NCBI GenBank assembly: GCA_002383605.1
Contig: DFYK01000066.1
Coordinates: forward strand, 1-11,696
Direction of reading: 5' to 3'
DNA length: 11,696 bases
Origin: Proteiniphilum sp. UBA4084
GTDB taxonomy: Bacteria > Bacteroidota > Bacteroidia > Bacteroidales > Dysgonomonadaceae
Below are positions 1 to 6,358 of the stretch, piece after piece. Numbering within the stretch: position 1 is the first letter of the stretch; each line of letters starts with the position of its first letter. A program made the position numbers and the translations under genes. A model generated the notes under the pieces. It was not told the DNA's origin, did not search any database, and was given only the letters and a program-made list of their open reading frames with translations.

Positions 1-134
1 GCGGATGAAACATGTCGGGAAGTACGGTCGGCCTCTGAATAGACAGCCACCGTGCGGATACCCATTTCCTTGCAGGTACGCATCACACGAATGGCAATTT
101 CTCCCCGGTTCGCAATTAAAATTTTCTGTATCAC
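1..134 (-). CDS. Biotin carboxylase subunit, N-terminal fragment (cut by window edge)
   Basis: Only the first ~44 codons are inside the window. They translate to the signature start of the ATP-grasp biotin carboxylases: residues 5-13 read ILIANRGEI, followed by AIRVMRTC and then TVAVYSEADR. This is the first half of the biotin carboxylase Rossmann-like N-domain. Family members carboxylate biotin on a carrier protein using ATP and bicarbonate, feeding acetyl-CoA, propionyl-CoA or pyruvate/oxaloacetate carboxylation. The fragment does not tell AccC from PccA/PycA-type subunits, so no symbol is given. The start is taken as GTG at 134; an in-frame TAA lies three codons upstream, leaving only ATT (137) as an alternative. 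A well-formed promoter lies about 65 nt upstream, so the gene probably starts its own transcript. Confidence 0.9.
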   Translation of the reverse strand, partial: MIQKILIANRGEIAIRVMRTCKEMGIRTVAVYSEADRTSRHVSS

Positions 135-197
135 AATGGTTTAGTTTGAATTTACCACAATTGACTTTTTTCAGTCTTAGCAGAATAATAATTCAAA

Positions 198-227
198 CAA
201 ATATATGCGATAATTGTTCCCGACAAA
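198..227 (-). promoter_or_regulatory. Bacteroidetes-type promoter for the biotin carboxylase gene
   Basis: On the minus strand a TTTG box (224-227) is followed, after an 18-nt spacer, by TATATTTG (198-205). The latter is a perfect match to the Bacteroides -7 consensus TAnnTTTG, and the spacing is close to the usual ~19 nt. A transcript would start near position 190 and carry a leader of about 55 nt before the GTG at 134. This is the best-formed promoter in the window. The assignment rests on consensus match and position only. Confidence 0.6.
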
Positions 228-255
228 ATATAATTCTACAGATTCTGTGATGACA

Positions 256-720
256 TCAAAACCCGCTGATGGTTCCCTTATAAAAACCGGTTACGCAACG
301 GTTATCGGGTAAAGCAAGAGATATTTTCAAATCGCAGGCGCCGGTACCATCCAATATTTTTATTTGTACATTAGCACTTTGAAAACCTGTTCTTCCGAAT
401 TGGTCACCGGAATAGGCCATACCGTTTACCGCACCTTTTACCAACCATTCTCCCTGCGCCAAGGGGATGGTGAATATGGTATCTGTCAATGTGTCCGGGA
501 AAGATAATTCCATAAAATTATTATTTGCAGACTTGTCGTTGTCGGAGTATAAACGGAATACAAAAAGATCATCCTGACGAAAGGCAGTGCCCGTCGTAAT
601 AGAAGTCTTTTTTCCTTCAAAAGATAAATAGTTGTTGGAGGGACTTAATTTATCCCCTAACTGGTCACAACTTACTAAAACAAGCACAAAAGCAATTACT
701 GCGAAAATAGTTCTTTTCAT
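256..720 (-). CDS. Small putative lipoprotein, unknown function
   Basis: A 154-residue protein whose function I do not recognise. It begins with a lipoprotein signal peptide: MKR, a hydrophobic stretch (about residues 4-17), then a lipobox LVSC with the acylated Cys near residue 19. The mature part alternates short polar and hydrophobic stretches, rich in Thr, Ser, Asn and Gly, suggesting a small all-beta domain. Its end (residues about 130-154) has the pattern of a beta strand, a DN/DG turn, then G-x-Y-x-G. I associate that pattern with many small secreted Bacteroidales lipoproteins, but this is recollection, not a search. Asp at +2 after the Cys is an inner-membrane retention signal in E. 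coli; that rule is not known to hold in Bacteroidetes. The gene lies 70 nt downstream of another lipoprotein gene on the same strand, with no clear promoter between them, so the two are probably co-transcribed. Confidence 0.8.
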   Translation of the reverse strand: MKRTIFAVIAFVLVLVSCDQLGDKLSPSNNYLSFEGKKTSITTGTAFRQDDLFVFRLYSDNDKSANNNFMELSFPDTLTDTIFTIPLAQGEWLVKGAVNGMAYSGDQFGRTGFQSANVQIKILDGTGACDLKISLALPDNRCVTGFYKGTISGF

Positions 721-790
721 TTTTTGATTATTACGTGTGTTATTTTAAATTGTTTTTCAGGTTTATAAATTATGAGGCTGTGAGGAATAA

Positions 791-1639
791 TTATACCGGA
801 TCGCCGGCGCTATCTTCAGTTTTTTCCTTTGACTGCAGATAATGAATTAACGTTTCACTTTTTTCTTTCTCAAATTTAAGCTGTTCGATGTTCAATAGCA
901 GCATGGAAAGTTCGAAAGAACGGACAATACCTTGTTTTGCGGCATCGCTTAAAGTAACAGAGATGGTTCGTTTGCCGATAAATTCCATCCTGAGTGGGTC
1001 ATTCTGAAAAGTATAGATAAACCGGGCAACTCCATTTTCATTATTGCCGGTAAAACGGACTATCTCATATGATTTATCCAGCGTCTGAAAGCGATAATTC
1101 AAGCCATCGGAGGAAACTGAAAGTGATTCTGCAAAACTCCCATCGCCGGCTACAACCCTTACTTTATGGTGTTGGATGGCAGTACCGGAAAGAATACTTT
1201 CAATGAACAATATACCTTTTTCACCCACTCCCGAACGAAGACCGTTTCGATCCATGGATGACCGATGCGGGTATATTTTCGGATAATATTCACCAAATTC
1301 CTGATAACGATCGTCTCTCACGTAATCAAATTTCGTGAGCATCTCGTTAAGCTGATTGTATTGTTCACGCAGCATCGAATCGCAATAAATGATATTTCGT
1401 CTGTTTTCTGACATACGAATCTGCTGCATCAACGAAAATCCTGCTGTTATCTCATTAAAAGATTTGGGAAAGAGAATTTTTATGCTGTCAATCTTTAATT
1501 TAGCAAGAGTGTAATTAGATTCTTTATAAGCTCGTTCGGCTTCCACAAGATAGGTTTTTGCATCTCTTTTTTCCCCCGAACAGGAAAAAAAAAACCATGA
1601 AAGAAAAAGCAGGAAGGTGGTATGGACAAAAAGACGCAT
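791..1639 (-). CDS. Putative lipoprotein with helical, TPR-like N-terminal half; unknown function
   Basis: The product is 282 residues if translation starts at ATG 1639. An in-frame TTG at 1648 would add three residues, but a promoter-like TAAATTTG at 1660-1667 leaves almost no leader for it, so ATG 1639 is preferred. The protein opens with a strongly hydrophobic signal ending FFFSC, giving a plausible though non-canonical lipobox Cys near residue 20. The next ~45 residues (AERAYKESNYTLAKLKIDS and on) have the A/Y/A spacing of a tetratricopeptide-like helical pair. The middle (about 140-240) looks beta-rich. The end (about 245-275) is a charged helix that could form a coiled coil. I recognise no catalytic motif. 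Similar lipoproteins annotated as hypothetical seem common in Bacteroidales, but I cannot name a family. It sits first in a probable two-gene lipoprotein operon, divergent from cca. Confidence 0.8.
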   Translation of the reverse strand: MRLFVHTTFLLFLSWFFFSCSGEKRDAKTYLVEAERAYKESNYTLAKLKIDSIKILFPKSFNEITAGFSLMQQIRMSENRRNIIYCDSMLREQYNQLNEMLTKFDYVRDDRYQEFGEYYPKIYPHRSSMDRNGLRSGVGEKGILFIESILSGTAIQHHKVRVVAGDGSFAESLSVSSDGLNYRFQTLDKSYEIVRFTGNNENGVARFIYTFQNDPLRMEFIGKRTISVTLSDAAKQGIVRSFELSMLLLNIEQLKFEKEKSETLIHYLQSKEKTEDSAGDPV

Positions 1640-1659
1640 TATTCTCAACTTTTACCCGA

Positions 1660-1667
1660 CAAATTTA
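1660..1667 (-). promoter_or_regulatory. Putative -7 box for the lipoprotein pair
   Basis: The minus strand reads TAAATTTG here, a full match to TAnnTTTG. It lies 20 nt upstream of the ATG at 1639. A TTTG occurs upstream (1681-1684), but the spacer is only 13 nt, shorter than usual, so the -33 element is doubtful. Confidence 0.35.
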
Positions 1668-1710
1668 CAAAATATATCGGCAAAAGGGTCGTTTTAAAGC
1701 CCATTTATTG

Positions 1711-1718
1711 TAATTTTG
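1711..1718 (+). promoter_or_regulatory. Putative -7 box for cca
   Basis: TAATTTTG is a full match to the Bacteroides -7 consensus TAnnTTTG. It lies 32 nt before the first ATG of cca. A partial -33 candidate, GTTTT (1691-1695), is 15 nt upstream, which is short. With the minus-strand box at 1660-1667 it forms a compact divergent promoter region. Confidence 0.4.
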
Positions 1719-1750
1719 TAATAAATAACAGATAAGTAACTGTGGTGAAG

Positions 1751-3229
1751 ATGTATATGGAGATGTCTCAGGAGGAGATAAGGTCTCATTTAAATATTCC
1801 TGTTTTAAAGCTAATCTCACGGGTGGCCGATGAGAAAAAAATGCCATGCTATCTGATTGGAGGCTATGTGCGTGATTATTTTTTGCGACGTCCCTCTAAG
1901 GATATAGATGTAGTCGTTGTGGGGGCTGGAATAGAGCTGGCCGAGGCTGTCGCAAGGGAGCTGGGCAGGCAGACACATTTAACGGTATTTAAAAATTTTG
2001 GCACGGCGCAGATAAAGTACAGGAATCTGGAAATTGAGTTTGTAGGTGCCAGGAAAGAATCATATCGTCTCGAATCCCGCAAGCCGGTGGTGGAAGACGG
2101 TACGCTGGAGGACGACCAGAAAAGGCGCGACTTTACCATCAATGCCATGGCCTTCTGTCTGAATGGCGATCGTTATGGTGAGCTGCTTGATCCTTTTAAC
2201 GGCATGCAGGATTTAGAAGATCTGATTATTCGTACTCCCCTCGATCCGGATATCACTTTCAGCGATGATCCGCTAAGAATGATGCGCGCTGTTCGGTTTG
2301 CCTCACAACTCGGCTTTGATATCTATCCCGAGACATTCGATGCCCTGAGAAAGAACAAAAAACGCATTGGAATCGTCTCACGGGAACGGGTGACGGAAGA
2401 GCTTAACAAGATTATCCTTTCACCCAAACCATCTATCGGGCTCAATATCCTTGAAAAGACGGGATTACTTGAGATCATCCTACCCGAGCTCACCGCACTC
2501 AAAGGGGCAGAGACCAAAGATGGGGTGGGTCATAAAGATAACTTCTACCACACGCTTATTGTACTGGATAATATTGCCCTGCAGACAGATAATCTCTGGC
2601 TGAGATGGTCCGCCCTGTTACACGACATAGCCAAGCCGATAACCAAACGTTGGGACCCGAAGCAGGGATGGACTTTTTATAACCACAGCATTGTGGGCGA
2701 AAGAATGGTCCCAAAGATCTTCAACCGGATGAAGCTTCCCCTGAATGAGAAGATGAAATATACACAGAAGATGGTGTCGATGCATATGCGCCCCATGCAG
2801 CTTGTGGAAGAGGAGGTAACCGATTCAGCAGTGAGAAGACTGCTCTTTGATGCTGGTGACGAAATTGACGACCTGATGACACTTTGTGAAGCAGACATCA
2901 CCTCTAAGAATCCGGAAAAGGCGAAACGGTTCATGAATAACTTCAAAATTGTTCGCCGGAAGCTGCTTGAGATAGAGGAGAAGGACCGTGTACGCAACTT
3001 CCAGCCTCCCATCGATGGGAAAGAGATCATGGAGCTTTTTGGTCTGCCGCCGGGACGGGAAGTAGGTCGGTTAAAGTCGGCCATCAAGGAGGCCATTCTC
3101 GACGGTAAGATTCCCAACGAACAGGATGCGGCTTATCGCTTTCTGCTTGAAAAAGCAGGAGAGATGAACCTGACTCCTTTGACCGGCGGTTCCTTATCTG
3201 ACGGGCAGGTTGAAAAAGCGGTAAAGTGA
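1751..3229 (+). CDS. cca: CCA tRNA nucleotidyltransferase with HD domain
   Basis: Adds or repairs the 3'-CCA end of tRNAs from CTP and ATP. The order is typical of a class II poly(A) polymerase/CCA-adding enzyme. GGYVRD (about residues 37-42) is the nucleotide-binding loop. DID (51-53) carries the metal-binding carboxylates. RRDFTINAMA (125-134) and PLRMMRAVRFA (174-184) are conserved head/neck motifs. A C-terminal HD phosphohydrolase-like domain follows: His 267, the HD pair at 291-292 (LLHDIAKP), His 312, His 345 and Asp 382 are plausible metal ligands. Total length is ~492 residues, as in other Bacteroidetes HD-fused enzymes. The start is uncertain: in-frame GTG at 1742 and 1745, and ATG at 1751, 1757 and 1763. 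I chose the first ATG; 1763 is nearly as likely. The last ~16 residues look like a non-conserved polar tail (see findings). The HD domain suggests phosphatase or phosphodiesterase activity, not demonstrated here. Confidence 0.95.
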   Translation: MYMEMSQEEIRSHLNIPVLKLISRVADEKKMPCYLIGGYVRDYFLRRPSKDIDVVVVGAGIELAEAVARELGRQTHLTVFKNFGTAQIKYRNLEIEFVGARKESYRLESRKPVVEDGTLEDDQKRRDFTINAMAFCLNGDRYGELLDPFNGMQDLEDLIIRTPLDPDITFSDDPLRMMRAVRFASQLGFDIYPETFDALRKNKKRIGIVSRERVTEELNKIILSPKPSIGLNILEKTGLLEIILPELTALKGAETKDGVGHKDNFYHTLIVLDNIALQTDNLWLRWSALLHDIAKPITKRWDPKQGWTFYNHSIVGERMVPKIFNRMKLPLNEKMKYTQKMVSMHMRPMQLVEEEVTDSAVRRLLFDAGDEIDDLMTLCEADITSKNPEKAKRFMNNFKIVRRKLLEIEEKDRVRNFQPPIDGKEIMELFGLPPGREVGRLKSAIKEAILDGKIPNEQDAAYRFLLEKAGEMNLTPLTGGSLSDGQVEKAVK

Positions 3230-3245
3230 ACTTTTTTGTAAAAAA

Positions 3246-3476
3246 ATGGATTATTTCTATTATCTGAAATACGCGCTGAGTGCCATACTGATTTTTATAG
3301 GAAGTAAGATGACCATCAACCATTACGCGCACGAAAATGGCGCTACCTTCTATATTGCCACCGCCACATCTCTCCTCATTATCCTGGTGCTGATCATCGT
3401 CGCCATCATGGCATCGGTCATGCGTAGCAAGCATTTCGAAAAAAAAGCGATGAAAGAGGAGGTGAGGAAATCATAA
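3246..3476 (+). CDS. Mini membrane protein resembling only the C-terminal two helices of TerC
   Basis: A 76-residue protein with two predicted membrane helices (about residues 8-21 and 38-60) and a basic C-terminus (KKAMKEEVRKS). The segment FYYLKYALSAILIFIGSKM closely follows the pattern near the end of TerC/Alx-family membrane proteins (F-x-x-LKY-G/A-L-x-x-IL-x-FIG-x-KM), and the second helix falls where the last TerC helix should. Full TerC proteins are ~300 residues or more with about seven to nine helices; everything N-terminal is missing. The gene begins 16 nt after the cca stop, with an in-frame TAA at 3222-3224, so there is no room for a decayed N-terminal part. The A6 run before the ATG is compatible with an AT-rich Bacteroidetes initiation region. 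It is either a remnant left by a deletion or a functional stand-alone peptide; I cannot decide which. Confidence 0.65.
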   Translation: MDYFYYLKYALSAILIFIGSKMTINHYAHENGATFYIATATSLLIILVLIIVAIMASVMRSKHFEKKAMKEEVRKS

Positions 3477-3534
3477 ATTAAGTTTTTTTGCCTTATTATT
3501 TGGTTTAAACCCTCTTTTTCTGCTGGTTTTTTTA

Positions 3535-3542
3535 TTACTTTG
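3535..3542 (+). promoter_or_regulatory. Possible -7 box upstream of ftsX
   Basis: TTACTTTG matches seven of eight positions of TAnnTTTG and lies 59 nt before the ftsX ATG, in the 125-nt gap after the mini membrane gene. No TTTG occurs at normal spacing upstream (the nearest, 3499-3502, is over 30 nt away), so support is weak. A promoter here would drive the whole ftsX to folK cluster. Confidence 0.25.
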
Positions 3543-3601
3543 CAGTTAATTTTGGAGCAGCTCTGCTTGCTCAAACTTTGCCTTTCGTTTATCCGAATTG
3601 T

Positions 3602-4480
3602 ATGTCGAACAAAAAAAAAGTTTCTGTCTTCCGGTTCCTGAATGCAAAAATAACATCTACTATCAGCATCTCGCTGGTGCTGGTGCTGTTGGGGTTGACC
3701 CTGATCATCTTATTTATGGGAAACGGCTTGTCACAGTATATGAAGGAAAGCATGAGTTTCAACGTCATGCTATCGTCTGACGTGAGTGATGCAACTATTA
3801 CAGCCTTACGCAAAAATCTGGATGCACAACCCTTCGTTAAATCGTCCCGTTTTATCAGCAAACAGGAAGCAAAAGATCAACTAATCAAAGACCTGGGGGA
3901 GGATCCTGAGGAGTTACTTGGTTATAATCCAGCACAGGACTGCATTGAGATATTCCTTCACGCAGAATACGCGAATAACGACAGCATTCTGATGGTCAAC
4001 CGCATTATACGGCAAGACAACAATGTAACCGACATTCTTTATCAGCAGGAGGCCATTGATCTGATCAACAATAACCTCTCGAAAGTGATGAGGATTCTGC
4101 TGATCCTTGCTGCCATTCTTCTGTTTATTTCATTCGCACTCATTCGCAATACCATTCGCTTGAGTATTTATTCAAAAAGGTTTTTGATTCACACCATGAA
4201 GCTGGTGGGTGCAACTTCGGCTTTTATCCGGAAACCGTTTGTGGTACAAAATGTCTATACCGGCATTGTCGCTGGAATAATCGCCAACTCAATCCTTTGG
4301 CTTATGATCACCTATTTCAGCAGGGAGTATATTCAGATAGAACCATTTATCTCTGCTATTGACCTCTGGATCATTTACGGGATTGTCATTCTGCTCGGCA
4401 TACTGATCTCCACTCTGACCACAACCTTTGCGGTGAACAGGTATTTGAAAATGCAAACCGATCAACTTTACTACGCTTAA
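3602..4480 (+). CDS. ftsX: Cell division ABC transporter permease-like protein FtsX
   Basis: A 292-residue protein with FtsX topology. Helix 1 is at about 21-40, followed by a ~120-residue extracytoplasmic domain. Three further helices lie at about 163-182, 215-238 and 254-278. The cytoplasmic loop after helix 2 contains the family pattern NTIRLSIYSKR...MKLVGAT (about 183-205), the region that couples to the FtsE ATPase in other bacteria. FtsEX transmits ATP hydrolysis across the inner membrane to activate peptidoglycan hydrolases at the division site. The start is ATG 3602 (MSNKKK); an in-frame TTG at 3578 would add eight residues of non-typical sequence. No ftsE lies beside it in this window. 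It is the first gene of a tight co-directional cluster, with the next gene 12 nt downstream. Confidence 0.93.
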   Translation: MSNKKKVSVFRFLNAKITSTISISLVLVLLGLTLIILFMGNGLSQYMKESMSFNVMLSSDVSDATITALRKNLDAQPFVKSSRFISKQEAKDQLIKDLGEDPEELLGYNPAQDCIEIFLHAEYANNDSILMVNRIIRQDNNVTDILYQQEAIDLINNNLSKVMRILLILAAILLFISFALIRNTIRLSIYSKRFLIHTMKLVGATSAFIRKPFVVQNVYTGIVAGIIANSILWLMITYFSREYIQIEPFISAIDLWIIYGIVILLGILISTLTTTFAVNRYLKMQTDQLYYA

Positions 4481-4492
4481 CATCCAAAAGAT

Positions 4493-4738
4493 ATGTCACA
4501 AAAAAACTTTGCCCTCGGCAAAACAAATCTGATCATTTGTGGGATTGCCGTTCTCCTGATTATTGCCGGTTTTCTGTTGATGACTGGTCCCGCCAGCTCT
4601 TTCGGAAATGGTTTTGAACCCGATATTTTTAGCGCCAGGAGAATAAAGGTGGCCCCCATGGTCTCTCTTTTCGGTTTCACGCTGATGATTGTGGGTATTC
4701 TCTATCCTTCAAAAGATAAAAGAAAAGAGGAGAAATAA
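4493..4738 (+). CDS. DUF3098 family small membrane protein
   Basis: An 81-residue protein with two membrane helices (about 13-32 and 53-72) and a short, highly charged cytoplasmic-type tail (KDKRKEEK). Between the helices is the conserved block FEPDIFSARRIKVAP (about 41-55), which I recognise as the hallmark of DUF3098, a family seen mainly in Bacteroidetes. Function is unknown. It begins 12 nt after ftsX and ends 36 nt before uppP. I know this placement from other Bacteroidetes, and it suggests a link to division or to the lipid carrier cycle; that link is inference from gene order. The helix-loop-helix form with a conserved PDIFSARR loop argues for a structural or regulatory membrane partner, since no obvious catalytic residues are present. 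Confidence 0.85.
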   Translation: MSQKNFALGKTNLIICGIAVLLIIAGFLLMTGPASSFGNGFEPDIFSARRIKVAPMVSLFGFTLMIVGILYPSKDKRKEEK

Positions 4739-4774
4739 TGACTCCGACATCTGTCTATTCAAAATAACAACTTC

Positions 4775-5656
4775 ATGAATATCTTCGAGGCAATTATCAT
4801 TGCTGTAGTAGAAGGACTTACCGAGTTTCTTCCGGTATCATCCACGGGCCACATGATCATTACCCAGGCCCTACTGGGTATGGAGAGTTCCCCCTTTGTA
4901 AAAGCTTTTACTGTCGTCATCCAGTTTGGAGCAATCTTGTCGGTAGTTGTCCTGTATTGGAAACGTTTCTTTCGGCTGAATGATATCACTATCTTGGACA
5001 GAAAGGTACTGGCAGGAATGTCGACAGAAAAAAAAGGATGGAATATACTGAAGCGTCTGCTGTACAAATTCGATTTCTATTGGAAACTCTTTATAGCAGT
5101 TATTCCTGCAGGGATAATCGGTCTGCTGCTGGGTGATTACATCGATGCCCTGCTCGAAAATGTAACGGTCGTAGCCATGATGCTTGTCGTGGGAGGGGTG
5201 TTCATGTTGTATGTCGACAAATGGTTTGACAAGCCATCACCTGATCAGTCGGTGACCTGGCAACGTGCACTGAAGATCGGCTTTTTTCAGTGTATTGCCA
5301 TGATCCCCGGCGTCTCCCGTTCCATGGCTACCATTGTCGGTGGTATGGGCAACGGACTATCCCGCAAGAATGCTGCTGAGTTCTCTTTCTTTCTGGCAGT
5401 GCCAACCATGGCTGCCGCCGCAGGATATAAACTTTTTGAACTGCTCAAAGATCCGGTTAGCAGCGAGATGCTGAAAGGTAATCTTTTTTTACTCATTGTT
5501 GGCAATGTGGTGGCTTTTGTCGTCGCTGCTTTCGCAATCAAATTTTTCATCGATTTCCTTACACGATACGGTTTTAAGGCGTTCGGAATTTACCGGATTA
5601 TCGTAGGCTCCTTATTATTGGTGCTCATGCTTTCCGGTATTAATTTAAGTATATAA
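4775..5656 (+). CDS. uppP: Undecaprenyl-diphosphatase UppP (BacA family)
   Basis: An integral inner-membrane phosphatase that converts undecaprenyl diphosphate to undecaprenyl phosphate, regenerating the lipid carrier for peptidoglycan and other glycans; overexpression in other bacteria gives bacitracin resistance. The sequence has both family signatures. EGLTEFLPVSSTGH at residues 13-26 holds the E-x-x-x-E pair (Glu 13, Glu 17) and His 26. PGVSRSMAT at 178-186 contains the conserved Arg 182. About seven to eight hydrophobic segments follow. At 293 residues it is somewhat longer than the usual ~265-280; the extra sequence appears to be a polar loop around residues 66-98, between the second and third helices. 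The start ATG 4775 gives the expected MNIFEAIIIA N-terminus. truB begins 6 nt after the stop, so co-transcription is likely. Confidence 0.96.
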   Translation: MNIFEAIIIAVVEGLTEFLPVSSTGHMIITQALLGMESSPFVKAFTVVIQFGAILSVVVLYWKRFFRLNDITILDRKVLAGMSTEKKGWNILKRLLYKFDFYWKLFIAVIPAGIIGLLLGDYIDALLENVTVVAMMLVVGGVFMLYVDKWFDKPSPDQSVTWQRALKIGFFQCIAMIPGVSRSMATIVGGMGNGLSRKNAAEFSFFLAVPTMAAAAGYKLFELLKDPVSSEMLKGNLFLLIVGNVVAFVVAAFAIKFFIDFLTRYGFKAFGIYRIIVGSLLLVLMLSGINLSI

Positions 5657-5662
5657 CCTGGC

Positions 5663-6358
5663 ATGGATTTTATAGAAGGAGAAATTATCTATATTGACAA
5701 ACCGCTTCACTGGACATCGTTTCGCGTGGTACGGGTTCTTCGTGCCAAGTTGTGCCAGAAGCTGAAGTTAAAAAAGCTGAAGGTGGGGCATGCAGGTACA
5801 CTCGACCCGCTGGCCACCGGTGTGATGATCCTCTGTACAGGCAAAAAAACAAAACAGATAGAAAGGCTGCAGGCAGACACAAAAGAGTATATCGCACAGG
5901 TAATGCTGGGCGCGACAACTCCTTCGTTCGATCTTGAGACTGCGATCGATGCTGAATATCCTACCGCCCATATTACAAAGGAGCTGGTTGAAGAAGTGTT
6001 ACAACAGTTCATAGGCACCATTGAACAGGTTCCGCCTCTCTTTTCTGCCGTGAAGATTGAAGGACGAAGAGCGTATGATTTTGCCCGTAAAAATGAAGAT
6101 GTTGAACTAAAACCCAAATTATTGGTTATAGATCATATCGAATTAATTTCTTATAATTTGCCTTATATGACCATTCGCGTGGTATGCAGCAAAGGTACAT
6201 ATATCAGGGCACTTGCCAGGGATATTGGTGAAGCCCTGCATTCTGGTGCTCATCTAACCGGGTTGACACGCACAAGGGTGGGGGAGGCAACAATAGACAA
6301 ATGTCTGAAGATGGAGGAGATAGATCAGTTCTTAGAAGAAAATATGACAACGATATGA
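5663..6358 (+). CDS. truB: tRNA pseudouridine(55) synthase TruB
   Basis: Isomerises U55 in the T-loop of elongator tRNAs to pseudouridine. The catalytic motif VGHAGTLDPLATG lies at residues 41-53, with Asp 48 as the nucleophilic aspartate. KEYIAQVMLG (74-83), CSKGTYIRALARDIG (175-189) and HLTGLTRTRVGEA (197-209) are the other conserved blocks of the family. At 231 residues it is much shorter than E. coli TruB (~314). It ends soon after the catalytic core and so lacks a full C-terminal PUA-type RNA-binding domain, a short form I associate with Bacteroidetes. The start codon is 6 nt after the uppP stop. The stop codon overlaps the queA start as ATGA (6355-6358), indicating translational coupling. 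Confidence 0.96.
   Translation: MDFIEGEIIYIDKPLHWTSFRVVRVLRAKLCQKLKLKKLKVGHAGTLDPLATGVMILCTGKKTKQIERLQADTKEYIAQVMLGATTPSFDLETAIDAEYPTAHITKELVEEVLQQFIGTIEQVPPLFSAVKIEGRRAYDFARKNEDVELKPKLLVIDHIELISYNLPYMTIRVVCSKGTYIRALARDIGEALHSGAHLTGLTRTRVGEATIDKCLKMEEIDQFLEENMTTI

Noticed and set aside
238..248. Inverted repeat ACAGATTCTGT after the small lipoprotein gene, as possible terminator
   Set aside because: The stem is 4-5 bp with a 1-3 nt loop and no run of T follows on the minus strand; too weak to call.
5..250. Plus-strand open frame of 81 codons at the left edge
   Set aside because: It is antisense to the biotin carboxylase start and its promoter/leader; the encoded residues show no family pattern, whereas the minus strand gives a clear carboxylase N-terminus.
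2677..3117. Minus-strand open frame opposite the HD domain of cca
   Set aside because: Ser/Arg-rich shadow of a well-supported gene on the other strand.
3502..3511. Perfect 10-bp palindrome GGTTTAAACC after the TerC-tail gene
   Set aside because: It has no loop and only a few stable pairs when folded, with no proper T-tract directly after, so it is not a convincing terminator; a 10-bp palindrome is easily chance.
4738..4767. Nine-codon ATG frame between the DUF3098 gene and uppP
   Set aside because: Too short and without any supporting signal; it reads as ordinary spacer.
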